A stretch of DNA of 5,768 bases from Acetobacteraceae bacterium (GCA_947462945.1 CANHTE010000118.1:1-5768), one strand, 5' to 3'; counted from the stretch's first letter, positions 1-5,768 are shown. Program-made: numbers and translations. Notes: generated by a model not told the origin, from the sequence alone.

Positions 1-604
1 ATGTCTCGACGTCACCGCTTTCGGGGGGGCTCGTTTCGGCCGGGGCCATGCGCAGCCAACGCGCCACGCGGTCCGCTTGGTCCAGCGCGCGATCCAGCGC
101 GGCCATGGTGGCGGAGAGGTCCTCGCTCTCATCCTTTTCCCAGGCGCGAAGCGTGGCCAGCCAGACGGCGCCCAGCCCTTGCACGCGCAACAGGCCGCCC
201 GGCCCTGCGGCATCCAGACCGGCCGCCTCCAGCATCCAGGCCATGGACCCTGCATTGCGGGGCGCGAACCACAAGGCAAGGAAGGGGGCGCGCGGCAGAT
301 CATGCAGCAGGCGGCTGACGCCCGCGCGGTCTGGCTGCAATGCATCGAGGCGGCGCATCAGCACATCAAACAGGCGGTCGCGCGGGGTGCTGCCGAGGTC
401 CTCCACGGTGCCTTCCAGCACAGCGGCGTCCAGCACGCGCTGATGCGCAGCGAGGATATGCAGGGGGCTGGCCGCCTGGCGGCGCAACTCGGCCAAGGGC
501 AGGCCGGCCTCGGCGGCGACGGCGCGCAAGGTCAGGCCGTGCCAGCCACTGCCGGCCAGGACGCGCCAGAAGGCGCTGATGATGGAGGGGTCCATGGTGC
601 TCAT
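1..604 (-). CDS. TetR-like transcriptional regulator (3' end off window)
   Basis: An open minus-strand frame of 201 codons runs off the left edge without a stop. The N-terminal part reads as a TetR DNA-binding domain: a helix ending in GWHGLTL (residues 20-26), then VAAEAGL (29-35) as the first helix of the helix-turn-helix. The recognition helix is less typical (PLAELRRQA). The C-terminal half carries a pattern I know from alphaproteobacterial TetR/COQ9-like proteins: RDRLFDVLMRRLDAL (75-89), MLEAAGLDAAG (124-134), a Trp followed by acidic residues, and DLSATMAALDRAL (162-174). Family members are about 200 residues, so little should be missing. Two in-frame ATGs (604 and 595) are possible and neither has a convincing ribosome binding site. 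It lies downstream of the Bug receptor gene on the same strand across a 197-base gap. Control of that gene is possible but unproven, and the ligand is unknown. Confidence 0.8.
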   Translation of the reverse strand, partial: MSTMDPSIISAFWRVLAGSGWHGLTLRAVAAEAGLPLAELRRQAASPLHILAAHQRVLDAAVLEGTVEDLGSTPRDRLFDVLMRRLDALQPDRAGVSRLLHDLPRAPFLALWFAPRNAGSMAWMLEAAGLDAAGPGGLLRVQGLGAVWLATLRAWEKDESEDLSATMAALDRALDQADRVARWLRMAPAETSPPESGDVET

Positions 605-688
605 GGAACCGGAGATTGGCCCGGTGGGGGCTGGGTGCAAGCGGGTGTGGTGGGTGCTGCTGTCGGATCTGCGCGTGATGAAGGGAAA

Positions 689-735
689 GGGCCTCCGGCG
701 GCTGGGGCCCCATGTGCAAAGAAGGGCGGCCCCAG
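689..735. repeat. GC-rich inverted repeats in the gap between two minus-strand genes
   Basis: CTGGGGCC at 702-709 is matched exactly by its reverse complement GGCCCCAG at 728-735, giving an 8-bp stem with an 18-base loop. An overlapping alternative pairs GGGCC (689-693) with GGCCC (706-710). Read on the minus strand, that alternative is followed by TTTCCCTT, a poor U-tract. Either structure would lie in the transcript downstream of the receptor gene and could act as a weak terminator or processing site before the regulator gene. The repeats are seen directly; the function is a guess. Confidence 0.45.
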
Positions 736-745
736 ACCCCAATCA

Positions 746-766
746 TTCAATGCTTATTTTCAATGC
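746..766. repeat. 8-bp direct repeat in an AT-rich patch
   Basis: TTCAATGC occurs at 746-753 and again at 759-766, separated by TTATT, so the copies are 13 bp apart. The patch 741-775 is clearly more AT-rich than everything around it and lies about 140-160 bases upstream of the regulator gene start. It may be the promoter or operator region for that minus-strand gene, but I cannot place a convincing -35/-10 pair. Confidence 0.45.
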
Positions 767-780
767 GTTAGATTGCCTGG

Positions 781-793
781 CGAGCTTCGCTCG
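781..793 (-). terminator. Small hairpin just after the receptor gene
   Basis: CGAGC (781-785) and GCTCG (789-793) form a perfect 5-bp stem with a three-base loop. On the minus strand the loop is GAA, within the sequence GCGAAGC, which is known as an unusually stable mini-hairpin. It begins 8 bases after the stop codon of the receptor gene, where a transcript-end structure would be expected. There is no U-tract behind it on the minus strand. On the plus strand it is followed by GGTTGGTTTT, but no plus-strand gene leads into it. It may be a weak terminator or a 3'-end stabiliser. Confidence 0.35.
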
Positions 794-801
794 GGTTGGT
801 T

Positions 802-1767
802 TTAGTCTGCCGTGATATTCCCGGCCGCGATCACCGCGCGCCACCGCGTCAATTCGCTGGTGACCAGCGCGGTATAGCCGGCAGGCCCCTCCGTCCCCGG
901 CCGCACCCCGATGCTGGCGAAGCGCTCCACCACCGCCGGGTCCGCCAGCGCGGCCGCGATTTCGGCATCCCAGCGCGCGATGATCTCGGCCGGCAACCCG
1001 GCCGGGGCCGAAAAACCGAACCAATTGGTCGAGGTCACCTGCGGAAAGCCCTGTTCGGCGAAGGTGGGGATTTCCGGCAGCGAGGGCGGGCGCGTCGCCT
1101 CGCTGCTGGCGAGTGCCCGCAGGCGCCCGCCGCGCAGATGCGGAAGGGCGATGGGCAGGCTTTCCATGATCGAGGGAATTTGTCCGCTGATCGTATCGGT
1201 CAGCGCGGGGGCCGAGCCCCGATACGGCACATGGGTCCATTCCACCCCCGCTGCGCGCGCCAGCAGCTGCCCGATCAAATGGTTCAGCGTGCCATTGCCG
1301 CCCGAGCCATAGGTCATCGGCCGCTGCCGGGTGAGGGTCAGAAATTCTGCCAGGTTGCGGGCCGGCACATCCAGATTCACCGCCAGCACCGAGGGAAACG
1401 TCCCCACAAGGCGAATATGCGAAAAATCACCCAGCGCGTCGTAAGGCGGGTTGCGATACAGCACCGGCCCAATGCCGTGGGAGGCGGCGGAGGAGATCAT
1501 CACCAGGAAGCGATCACCCCCCGCCTTGGCGATCAGGTCCGCGCCCAGCGCCCCGCCAGCCCCGGGCCGATTCTCCACCACCACCGGCTGGCCGAGCCTC
1601 GCGCTCACCACCGGGGCCAGGATGCGCGAAAGCGTATCGGCCGCGCCGCCGGGCGGGAAATTCACCACCCAGCGGATCGGCCGGTCCGGCCAGGCCGGCT
1701 GGGCGAGAGCGGGCGCCGCCAGCAAGGGGATGCCCAGAAGCGTGGCACGGCGGGACAGTTTCGGCAT
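802..1767 (-). CDS. Bug/TctC-type periplasmic solute receptor
   Basis: A 321-residue protein, the usual length for tripartite tricarboxylate transport receptors of the Bug family, which bind small carboxylates or related solutes in the periplasm. Residues 1-22 form a signal peptide with SRRATLL near the start (Tat-like) and a cleavage site after APALA. The mature part shows family signatures in order: WPDRPIRWVV (26-35), FPPGGAAD (37-44), LGQPVVVENRPGAGG (58-72), YGSGGNGT (153-160), HVPYRGSAPAL (179-189), and LPEIPTFAEQG (230-240). The usual APDGYTLL stretch is replaced by GGDRFLVM (83-90). The frame stays open to 2196, but the start at 1767 is chosen because it has AGGAG six bases upstream and begins a proper signal peptide. 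It is divergent from an amidohydrolase. No TctA or TctB membrane partners are in the window, as is common for orphan Bug proteins. The ligand cannot be predicted. Confidence 0.95.
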   Translation of the reverse strand: MPKLSRRATLLGIPLLAAPALAQPAWPDRPIRWVVNFPPGGAADTLSRILAPVVSARLGQPVVVENRPGAGGALGADLIAKAGGDRFLVMISSAASHGIGPVLYRNPPYDALGDFSHIRLVGTFPSVLAVNLDVPARNLAEFLTLTRQRPMTYGSGGNGTLNHLIGQLLARAAGVEWTHVPYRGSAPALTDTISGQIPSIMESLPIALPHLRGGRLRALASSEATRPPSLPEIPTFAEQGFPQVTSTNWFGFSAPAGLPAEIIARWDAEIAAALADPAVVERFASIGVRPGTEGPAGYTALVTSELTRWRAVIAAGNITAD

Positions 1768-1773
1768 CGGATG

Positions 1774-1778
1774 CTCCT
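1774..1778 (-). promoter_or_regulatory. Ribosome binding site that fixes the receptor start
   Basis: On the minus strand AGGAG lies six bases before the ATG at 1767. This decides for the 321-residue protein over the longer in-frame extension to 2196, which would overlap the amidohydrolase gene by several hundred bases on the opposite strand. Confidence 0.8.
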
Positions 1779-1793
1779 GCGGGTGGGTGGTCA

Positions 1794-1814
1794 GCTTGCC
1801 GGATTTACGCAAGC
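1794..1814. promoter_or_regulatory. Dyad GCTTGC-N9-GCAAGC centred in the divergent gap
   Basis: GCTTGC at 1794-1799 is the exact reverse complement of GCAAGC at 1809-1814, with nine bases between. The centre (1804) almost coincides with the middle of the 76-bp gap between the start codons of the receptor (1767) and the amidohydrolase (1844). A symmetric site in this place fits an operator for a dimeric regulator controlling both genes. No clear sigma-70 hexamers could be assigned on either strand. Confidence 0.4.
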
Positions 1815-1843
1815 CTTGTGCCAGCACTCCGGAGGGGACCCGC

Positions 1844-3079
1844 ATGGAATTTGACCTGCTGCTGCGCCACGCGCGTCTGGCCGACGCCGAAGGACAGGTG
1901 GATATCGGCATCACCGGCGGGATCATCAGCGCCATCGCGCCTGATCTGGGTTCTGCGGCGGGTGAGGTGGTGGATGCGCAGGGCTGCCTGGTGGCCCCCG
2001 GCTTCGTTGAGACGCATATCCATCTGGACAAGAGTGGCATCATTGACCGCTGCGGCTGCGCCCCCGGCCGCAATCCGCACCGCGCCATGGAGCGTGTTTC
2101 GGCCGTGAAGCACACATTCACGGTGGAGGATGTGAATGCCCGCGCCCGGGCCACCATCGAAAAGGCGATCAGCCACGGCACCATGACCATGCGCACCCAT
2201 GCCGAGGTGGACCCGCTGGTCGGGCTGCGCGGCTTTCATGGCGTGAAGGCGCTGGTGGAGGCCTATCGATGGGCCATCGACCTCGAAATCTGCGTCATGC
2301 CGCAGGAAGGCCTGCTGGACAGCCCCGGCACCGAGGAACTCATGGTCGAGGCGCTGAAGACCGGCGCCACCGTGATCGGCGCCGCGCCGAATTACGACCG
2401 TGACCGGCATGGCCAGATTCGCCGCGTCTTCGAACTCGCGCAGGAGTTTGACGTGGATGTGGACATGCATCTGGACAGCGGCTTCAACCCCGATGACCTC
2501 GATCTGAAGCTGGTCTGCGAGATCACCGATCGGATCGGCTGGGGCGGCCGCGTGGCCTTCGGCCATGGCACCAAGATCGCGAGTGCCACGCCCGAGCAGC
2601 AGGACCGCATTGGCAAAATGATGGCGGATTCCGGCGTCTCGCTCGCTGTGCTTCCCGCCACCGACTTGTTCCTGATGGGGCGCGACCAGTCAGAAAACAT
2701 CCGGCGCGGGGTGGTGGATGCGCATCGGCTGATGGCGCAGGGGGCCTTGTGCAACCTCTCCACCAATAATGTGCAAAATCCCTTCACGCCCTTTGGTGAC
2801 GCGCAGCTCATCCGCATGGCCAATCTCTACGCCAATGTGGTGCAGCGCGGCGATGCCGCAGAATTGCGCCAGACCTGGGATATGTTCACCGCAAATTCGG
2901 CCAAGGTGCTGCGTTTGAAGCAATATGGCATCGCCTTGGGCAATCCGGCTGATCTCGTGGTGGTGGATGCGCCGGACCCGGTCGCGGCATTGCGCGGCAT
3001 CTCGCCTGTGCTCATGGGCTTCAAGCGCGGCCGGCGCAGCTTTTCCCGCGCGCGGGCGGAGTTGCACCCGCCGCAATGA
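1844..3079 (+). CDS. CodA/AtzC-like amidohydrolase with altered active site
   Basis: A 411-residue protein of the amidohydrolase superfamily, close in layout to cytosine deaminase CodA. GGAGGGG at 1831-1837, six bases before the ATG, supports the start. Motifs in order: VAPGFVETHIHLD with the metal pair H58 and H60; MRTHAEVD (116-123); PQEG (153-156), matching the substrate glutamine Q156 of CodA; DMHLDSG with H209; FGHGTKI with H241; STNNVQNPFTPFG (306-318); and the C-terminal YGIALGNPADLVVVD (361-375). Compared with CodA from memory, the proton-shuttle Glu217 aligns with S212 and the metal/catalytic Asp313 aligns with N308. Cytosine deamination is therefore unlikely by the standard mechanism. 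It is probably a cytoplasmic hydrolase of a cyclic or amide-containing compound, perhaps one taken up with help from the divergent Bug receptor. The fold assignment is firm and the reaction is unknown. Confidence 0.93.
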   Translation: MEFDLLLRHARLADAEGQVDIGITGGIISAIAPDLGSAAGEVVDAQGCLVAPGFVETHIHLDKSGIIDRCGCAPGRNPHRAMERVSAVKHTFTVEDVNARARATIEKAISHGTMTMRTHAEVDPLVGLRGFHGVKALVEAYRWAIDLEICVMPQEGLLDSPGTEELMVEALKTGATVIGAAPNYDRDRHGQIRRVFELAQEFDVDVDMHLDSGFNPDDLDLKLVCEITDRIGWGGRVAFGHGTKIASATPEQQDRIGKMMADSGVSLAVLPATDLFLMGRDQSENIRRGVVDAHRLMAQGALCNLSTNNVQNPFTPFGDAQLIRMANLYANVVQRGDAAELRQTWDMFTANSAKVLRLKQYGIALGNPADLVVVDAPDPVAALRGISPVLMGFKRGRRSFSRARAELHPPQ

Positions 3080-3110
3080 AGCGGACTGCCCAGCAACTTC
3101 CCCGGAAACG

Positions 3111-3137
3111 TCGCGTTTCTGCCAGAATCCAACGCGA
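3111..3137 (+). terminator. Hairpin downstream of the amidohydrolase
   Basis: TCGCGTT (3111-3117) pairs perfectly with AACGCGA (3131-3137). Inside it TCT (3118-3120) can pair with AGA (3124-3126) around a GCC loop. The stem starts 32 bases past the amidohydrolase stop and ends before the ribosome binding site of the next small gene. No U-tract follows, so it may be a weak or factor-assisted terminator. Confidence 0.35.
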
Positions 3138-3153
3138 AGACAGCGCGGTTGGG

Positions 3154-3160
3154 AAGGAAG
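3154..3160 (+). promoter_or_regulatory. Ribosome binding site of the small secreted protein
   Basis: AAGGAAG lies six bases before the ATG at 3167. This supports that start over an in-frame TTG at 3149, which would place the purine-rich stretch inside the coding region. Confidence 0.65.
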
Positions 3161-3166
3161 TTTGCC

Positions 3167-3379
3167 ATGGACCGAAGAGGTTTGTTTCTCGGCTTGGCTG
3201 CATTTTTCGTGGCTGCATGTTTCGTGGCTGGGCCGGCGGCAGCGCAGCCTGGCTGGGCGCCGCCCCCGGGTCATCGCCGCAGACGCCAGCGCTGCTGGGT
3301 CGAAACCCGTCAGCTGCGTTACCGCGACCGCTGGGGCCGGCTGCGTTGGCGAAATGTGCAGCAGCAGGTCTGCCGCTGA
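3167..3379 (+). CDS. Small secreted Arg-rich protein, function unknown
   Basis: A 70-residue protein that I do not recognise. Residues 1-26 are a clear signal peptide: MDRRG, a hydrophobic run from L6 to A21, then GPAAA before a likely cleavage site at Q27. The mature part of about 44 residues begins with a Pro/Gly/Trp stretch (QPGWAPPPG, 27-35), followed by HRRRRQRCW (36-44) and an alternating Arg/aromatic tail ending VQQQVCR (64-70). It holds 13 arginines, several tryptophans and exactly two cysteines in the mature part (C43 and C69), which could form one disulfide in the periplasm. The alternating RWGRLRWRN pattern suggests a beta hairpin. It starts 87 bases after the amidohydrolase and ends 6 bases before the convergent MOSC gene, so it is probably its own transcript. 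The signal peptide, good ribosome binding site and sensible composition argue for a real gene. Confidence 0.75.
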   Translation: MDRRGLFLGLAAFFVAACFVAGPAAAQPGWAPPPGHRRRRQRCWVETRQLRYRDRWGRLRWRNVQQQVCR

Positions 3380-3385
3380 GCGGGC

Positions 3386-4147
3386 CTACCCCGCGACGAG
3401 TGCCTCCAGCGCATCTCCCACGGCAACACGCCCGCCTTCCAGAACCTCGGCCTGAACGCCGAGGTCGGCATGGCCAAAATGCTCACGCAGCACGCGGGGT
3501 GGCTTGGCGTCGCGCTCGGCGGTCTCCGGGTTCACCTCCGTGGCGGGGCAGCGGACAATGCGCTTCCAGACCTTGAGCCGTGCCCCACCCAGCTGGATTT
3601 CCTGACCCATCAGGTCAAAATCGCCCCATTCCTTGCCGCCCGAGACATAGATATTGGCGCGGAAGCGAATGGCATCGAGCCGCATGCCCGCCGCCCGCTC
3701 CAGCGCGTGCAGGCTTGCCAGCGAGATGATCGAGACGGATTTTTGGGGGATGTCGGTGAAGTTGTAGCCGGGTGCCTCCACAAAGCGCAGTTGCCCGCGC
3801 GCTTCCTCGCCCAGGAACTGCGTCAGGTAGTCCTCGACCATGGCGCGGCCGGCGGGGGTGCGGATATTGGCCACCAGCGGCTGGCCCTCATGCGGGCGGA
3901 TGGCCCATTCCCCGGTCTTGGGGTCATAGGCGGTGTGCAGCCTGGCCAGGCGCGCATTGGCCATGAGGCAGGCGAAGTTGGTCTTGCGCATCCAGACGGG
4001 CGCCGCCGCATCAAACCCCGAATCGGCCTGGGCCAGGGCAAAACTGCGGTCATGCGGCAGGCATTGGCCGGGTGTGAGCGTCACCTCCTCCAGCGCTTCG
4101 GCCGAGAAACCCTTCACCGGGTAACGGTAGATGTGTTCGACGCGCAT
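3386..4147 (-). CDS. MOSC-domain protein (molybdenum cofactor sulfurase C-terminal family)
   Basis: A 253-residue protein with the two-part layout of YcbX/mARC-type proteins: an N-terminal MOSC beta-barrel domain (about 1-110, opening with VEHIYRYPVKGFSAE) and a MOSC domain (about 120-250). Family marks are PQKSVSIISLASL (134-146), RFRANIYV (161-168), and WKRIVRCPATEVNPET (194-209). C200 in the last motif is the conserved cysteine that binds molybdenum cofactor or carries sulfur in relatives. No ferredoxin domain is attached, unlike E. coli YcbX, so an electron donor would have to be separate. Known relatives reduce N-hydroxylated compounds or handle cofactor sulfur; the substrate here cannot be told. 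The start is well supported by AAAGGAGGT at 4155-4163, seven bases before the ATG. The gene is divergent from clpB and convergent with the small secreted protein gene, so it is probably monocistronic here. Confidence 0.93.
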   Translation of the reverse strand: MRVEHIYRYPVKGFSAEALEEVTLTPGQCLPHDRSFALAQADSGFDAAAPVWMRKTNFACLMANARLARLHTAYDPKTGEWAIRPHEGQPLVANIRTPAGRAMVEDYLTQFLGEEARGQLRFVEAPGYNFTDIPQKSVSIISLASLHALERAAGMRLDAIRFRANIYVSGGKEWGDFDLMGQEIQLGGARLKVWKRIVRCPATEVNPETAERDAKPPRVLREHFGHADLGVQAEVLEGGRVAVGDALEALVAG

Positions 4148-4203
4148 GGCTCAGACCTCCTTTGCCCTTGAATCCCAGGCTCGCGCGTTACCACACTATG
4201 GGC

Positions 4204-4255
4204 AAGGAGGCGCTGCCCGATCGGGGGTGCCTCCGGAAACGTCGCCTCAAGGAGG
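4204..4255 (+). promoter_or_regulatory. clpB leader with duplicated Shine-Dalgarno and mutually exclusive hairpins
   Basis: The clpB ribosome binding site AAGGAGG (4249-4255) lies six bases before the ATG. The same heptamer, within a shared octamer CAAGGAGG, occurs at 4204-4210. Between them CCTCC (4230-4234) is complementary to both. Upstream pairing is stronger: GGAGGC (4206-4211) with GCCTCC (4229-4234), extended by a few further pairs and a CCC/GGG inner stem around GATC (4216-4225). The downstream alternative pairs CCTCC with GGAGG at 4251-4255, or CCTC (4245-4248) with GAGG (4252-4255). The second class would hide the true ribosome binding site. The sequence is seen directly. A regulatory role, such as heat-responsive translation, is inference and depends on the transcription start lying upstream of 4204. 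Confidence 0.4.
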
Positions 4256-4261
4256 GACCAC

Positions 4262-5768
4262 ATGGATATCGAGAAGTTCACGGAGCGGGCCCGCGGGTTC
4301 ATCCAGGCCGCGCAAACCATCGCCATTCGCGAATATCACCAGCAACTGACGCCCGGGCATCTGCTCAAGGCTCTGCTGGATGACGAGCAGGGCGCGGCTT
4401 CCGGGCTGATTGCCGCCGCAGGCGGTGACAGCAACGCTGTGCGCGGCGCCATCGAGGCGGAATTGCGCAAAATCCCGGCGGTGCAGGGCGGCGGCGGCAA
4501 GGCGCCGCAACTGACGCCCGAACTCGTGCGCGCCTTGGACGCGGCGCAGCAGGCGGCGGCCAAGGCAGGCGACGCCTATGCGGCGCAGGACCGCATGCTG
4601 CAAGGACTGGCCATCGCGGAGAGCGCGGCCTCACGCGCCCTCAAGACGGGCCGTGCCACGCCCGAGGCCCTGGAGGAAGCGGTCACCCGGCTCCGCAAGG
4701 GGCGCAAGGTGGACGCGCCGGCGGCCGAGGATGGCTTCGACGCCCTGAAGAAATACGCCCGCGACCTGACCGAGGCCGCGCGGACCGGCAAGCTCGACCC
4801 CGTCATTGGCCGGGATGAGGAAATCCGGCGCGCCATCCAGGTCCTGGCCCGCCGCACGAAGAACAATCCGGTCCTGATCGGCGAGCCCGGCGTGGGCAAG
4901 ACCGCCATCGTGGAAGGCCTGGCCATCCGCATCGCCAAGGGGGATGTGCCGGAGGCGTTGAAGAATAAGCGTGTCATGTCGGTGGATCTTGGTGCCATGG
5001 TGGCGGGCGCCAAGTATCGCGGTGAATTCGAGGAGCGTCTGAAGGGCCTGCTGAAGGAAGTCGAAGACGCGGCAGGGCAGGTGATCCTCTTCATTGATGA
5101 GCTGCACACGCTGATTGGCGCGGGCAAGGCCGAGGGCGCGATGGATGCGTCAAATCTGTTGAAGCCCGCATTGGCGCGGGGTGAGTTGCATTGCATCGGG
5201 GCCACGACGCTCGATGAATACAGAAAGCACATCGAGAAGGATGCCGCGCTGGCCCGTCGTTTCCAACCCGTGATGGTGGGCGAACCGAGTGTGGCCGATA
5301 CGGTCAGCATCCTGCGCGGTATCCGGGAGAAATATGAGCTGCACCATGGCGTCCGCATCACCGATGGCGCGCTGGTGGCCGCGGCCACGCTCAGCAACCG
5401 CTACATCACCGACCGTTTCCTGCCGGACAAGGCGATTGATTTGGTGGATGAGGCGGCGTCCCGCCTGCGTATGGAAGTGGACAGCAAGCCGGAGGAGCTG
5501 GACGAACTGGATCGCCGCCTGCTGCAGCTGCGGATCGAGCGGGAGGCGCTGAAACGCGAAGAGGATGGCGCGTCCAAGGAGCGGTTGCTCAAGTTGGAGG
5601 CGGAACTCTCCGATCTGTCGGAGAAAAGCGCCGCCATGACCGCGAGCTGGGAGGCCGAAAAGGGCGTGGTGGTGGAAAGCCAGAAACTGAAGGAACAGCT
5701 GGACCAGGCCCGCACCGAGCAGGAGCTGGCCGAGCGCCGCGGCGATCTGAACAAGGCGGCCGAACTGC
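4262..5768 (+). CDS. clpB: ClpB disaggregase (3' end off window)
   Basis: The first 502 residues of the Hsp100 AAA+ chaperone ClpB, which extracts polypeptides from aggregates with DnaK/DnaJ/GrpE in the cytoplasm, using ATP. Visible in order: the substrate-binding N domain (about 1-145, starting [13 protein letters not shown]); the first ATPase domain with Walker A GEPGVGKT (207-214), pore loop KYRG (251-254) with Y252, Walker B VILFIDE (274-280), sensor GATT (313-316) and the arginine-finger segment ARRF (331-334); then the start of the coiled-coil middle domain (from about 410, rich in Glu, Leu and Lys). All expected catalytic residues are present. The second ATPase domain, roughly 360 residues in relatives, lies beyond the window. 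The start is supported by AAGGAGG six bases upstream and by alignment to the usual N terminus. Heat-shock control is expected for the family, but no sigma-32 promoter with good spacing was found. Confidence 0.98.
   Translation, partial: MDIEKFTERARGFIQAAQTIAIREYHQQLTPGHLLKALLDDEQGAASGLIAAAGGDSNAVRGAIEAELRKIPAVQGGGGKAPQLTPELVRALDAAQQAAAKAGDAYAAQDRMLQGLAIAESAASRALKTGRATPEALEEAVTRLRKGRKVDAPAAEDGFDALKKYARDLTEAARTGKLDPVIGRDEEIRRAIQVLARRTKNNPVLIGEPGVGKTAIVEGLAIRIAKGDVPEALKNKRVMSVDLGAMVAGAKYRGEFEERLKGLLKEVEDAAGQVILFIDELHTLIGAGKAEGAMDASNLLKPALARGELHCIGATTLDEYRKHIEKDAALARRFQPVMVGEPSVADTVSILRGIREKYELHHGVRITDGALVAAATLSNRYITDRFLPDKAIDLVDEAASRLRMEVDSKPEELDELDRRLLQLRIEREALKREEDGASKERLLKLEAELSDLSEKSAAMTASWEAEKGVVVESQKLKEQLDQARTEQELAERRGDLNKAAEL

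Noticed and set aside
77..805. Plus-strand open frame of 242 codons at the left end
   Set aside because: Gly/Gln/Ala-rich translation without motifs. The opposite strand reads as a TetR-like protein with recognisable N- and C-terminal patterns.
1768..2196. N-terminal extension of the receptor frame antisense to the amidohydrolase
   Set aside because: The frame is open, but the 1767 start has a proper ribosome binding site and begins a signal peptide. The extension would bury the signal peptide and overlap the well-supported amidohydrolase.
1805..2566. Minus-strand open frame of 253 codons opposite the amidohydrolase
   Set aside because: His/Gly/Ala-rich translation with no motif. It covers the divergent gap and the conserved gene on the other strand, so it is a shadow frame.
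4167..4199. Possible heat-shock (sigma-32) promoter CTTGAA ... CACTAT before clpB
   Set aside because: The -35-like CTTGAA (4167-4172) and the -10-like CACTAT (4194-4199) are separated by 21 bases, several more than known sigma-32 promoters allow, and the -10 match is poor. It would place the start near 4206, which fits the leader idea, but the evidence is too weak to list as a feature.
4162..4383. Small plus-strand frame overlapping the clpB start
   Set aside because: It runs out of frame into clpB, has no convincing ribosome binding site at a start codon, and is Arg/Gly-rich without motifs.
4576..5397. Long minus-strand open frame (273 codons) opposite clpB
   Set aside because: The translation is Ser/Arg/Ala-rich and low in complexity, with no family resemblance. 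It is a shadow caused by the GC-rich codon use of clpB.
1..5768. tRNA, rRNA, CRISPR array, insertion sequence, defence or toxin-antitoxin system
   Set aside because: I looked for clustered repeats, transposase or integrase motifs and tRNA-like arms and saw none. All sizeable genes belong to ordinary metabolic, regulatory or chaperone families.

Overview
This window is ordinary chromosome from a strongly GC-rich bacterium. The gene content suggests an alphaproteobacterium, most likely Rhodospirillales/Acetobacteraceae (Roseomonas-like). Grounds are an orphan Bug-type solute receptor, a TetR-like regulator with the C-terminal pattern common in that class, a ClpB chaperone, GC-rich third codon positions and short Arg/Pro-rich secreted proteins. 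This placement is an inference from sequence style, not from a marker gene. No mobile element, tRNA, rRNA or CRISPR array is visible.

Layout from left to right. (1) 1-604, minus strand: most of a TetR-like regulator whose 3' end lies off the window. (2) 605-801: a non-coding gap of about 200 bases with inverted repeats, an AT-rich patch carrying an 8-bp direct repeat, and a small hairpin just past the next gene. (3) 802-1767, minus strand: a periplasmic Bug/TctC-type receptor with a signal peptide. (4) 1768-1843: a 76-bp divergent control region with a centred dyad. (5) 1844-3079, plus strand: a CodA/AtzC-like amidohydrolase in which two residues that are catalytic in cytosine deaminase are replaced. 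(6) 3167-3379, plus strand: a 70-residue secreted Arg-rich peptide with two cysteines, not recognised. (7) 3386-4147, minus strand, ending 6 bases from the previous gene: a two-part MOSC-domain protein. (8) 4262-5768, plus strand: clpB, cut by the window end inside the middle domain.

Working together: the receptor and the amidohydrolase are divergently transcribed from one short gap. They look like an uptake-plus-hydrolysis pair for an unidentified small molecule; no TctAB membrane partners are present here. The MOSC gene and clpB share a second divergent gap. The clpB side of that gap contains two copies of the same Shine-Dalgarno octamer on either side of one complementary CCTCC, an arrangement that could form alternative hairpins in the leader.

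The items most worth a second look are the amidohydrolase active site, the clpB leader, the dyad between receptor and amidohydrolase, and the small secreted peptide. I see no evidence of a wholly new multi-gene system.
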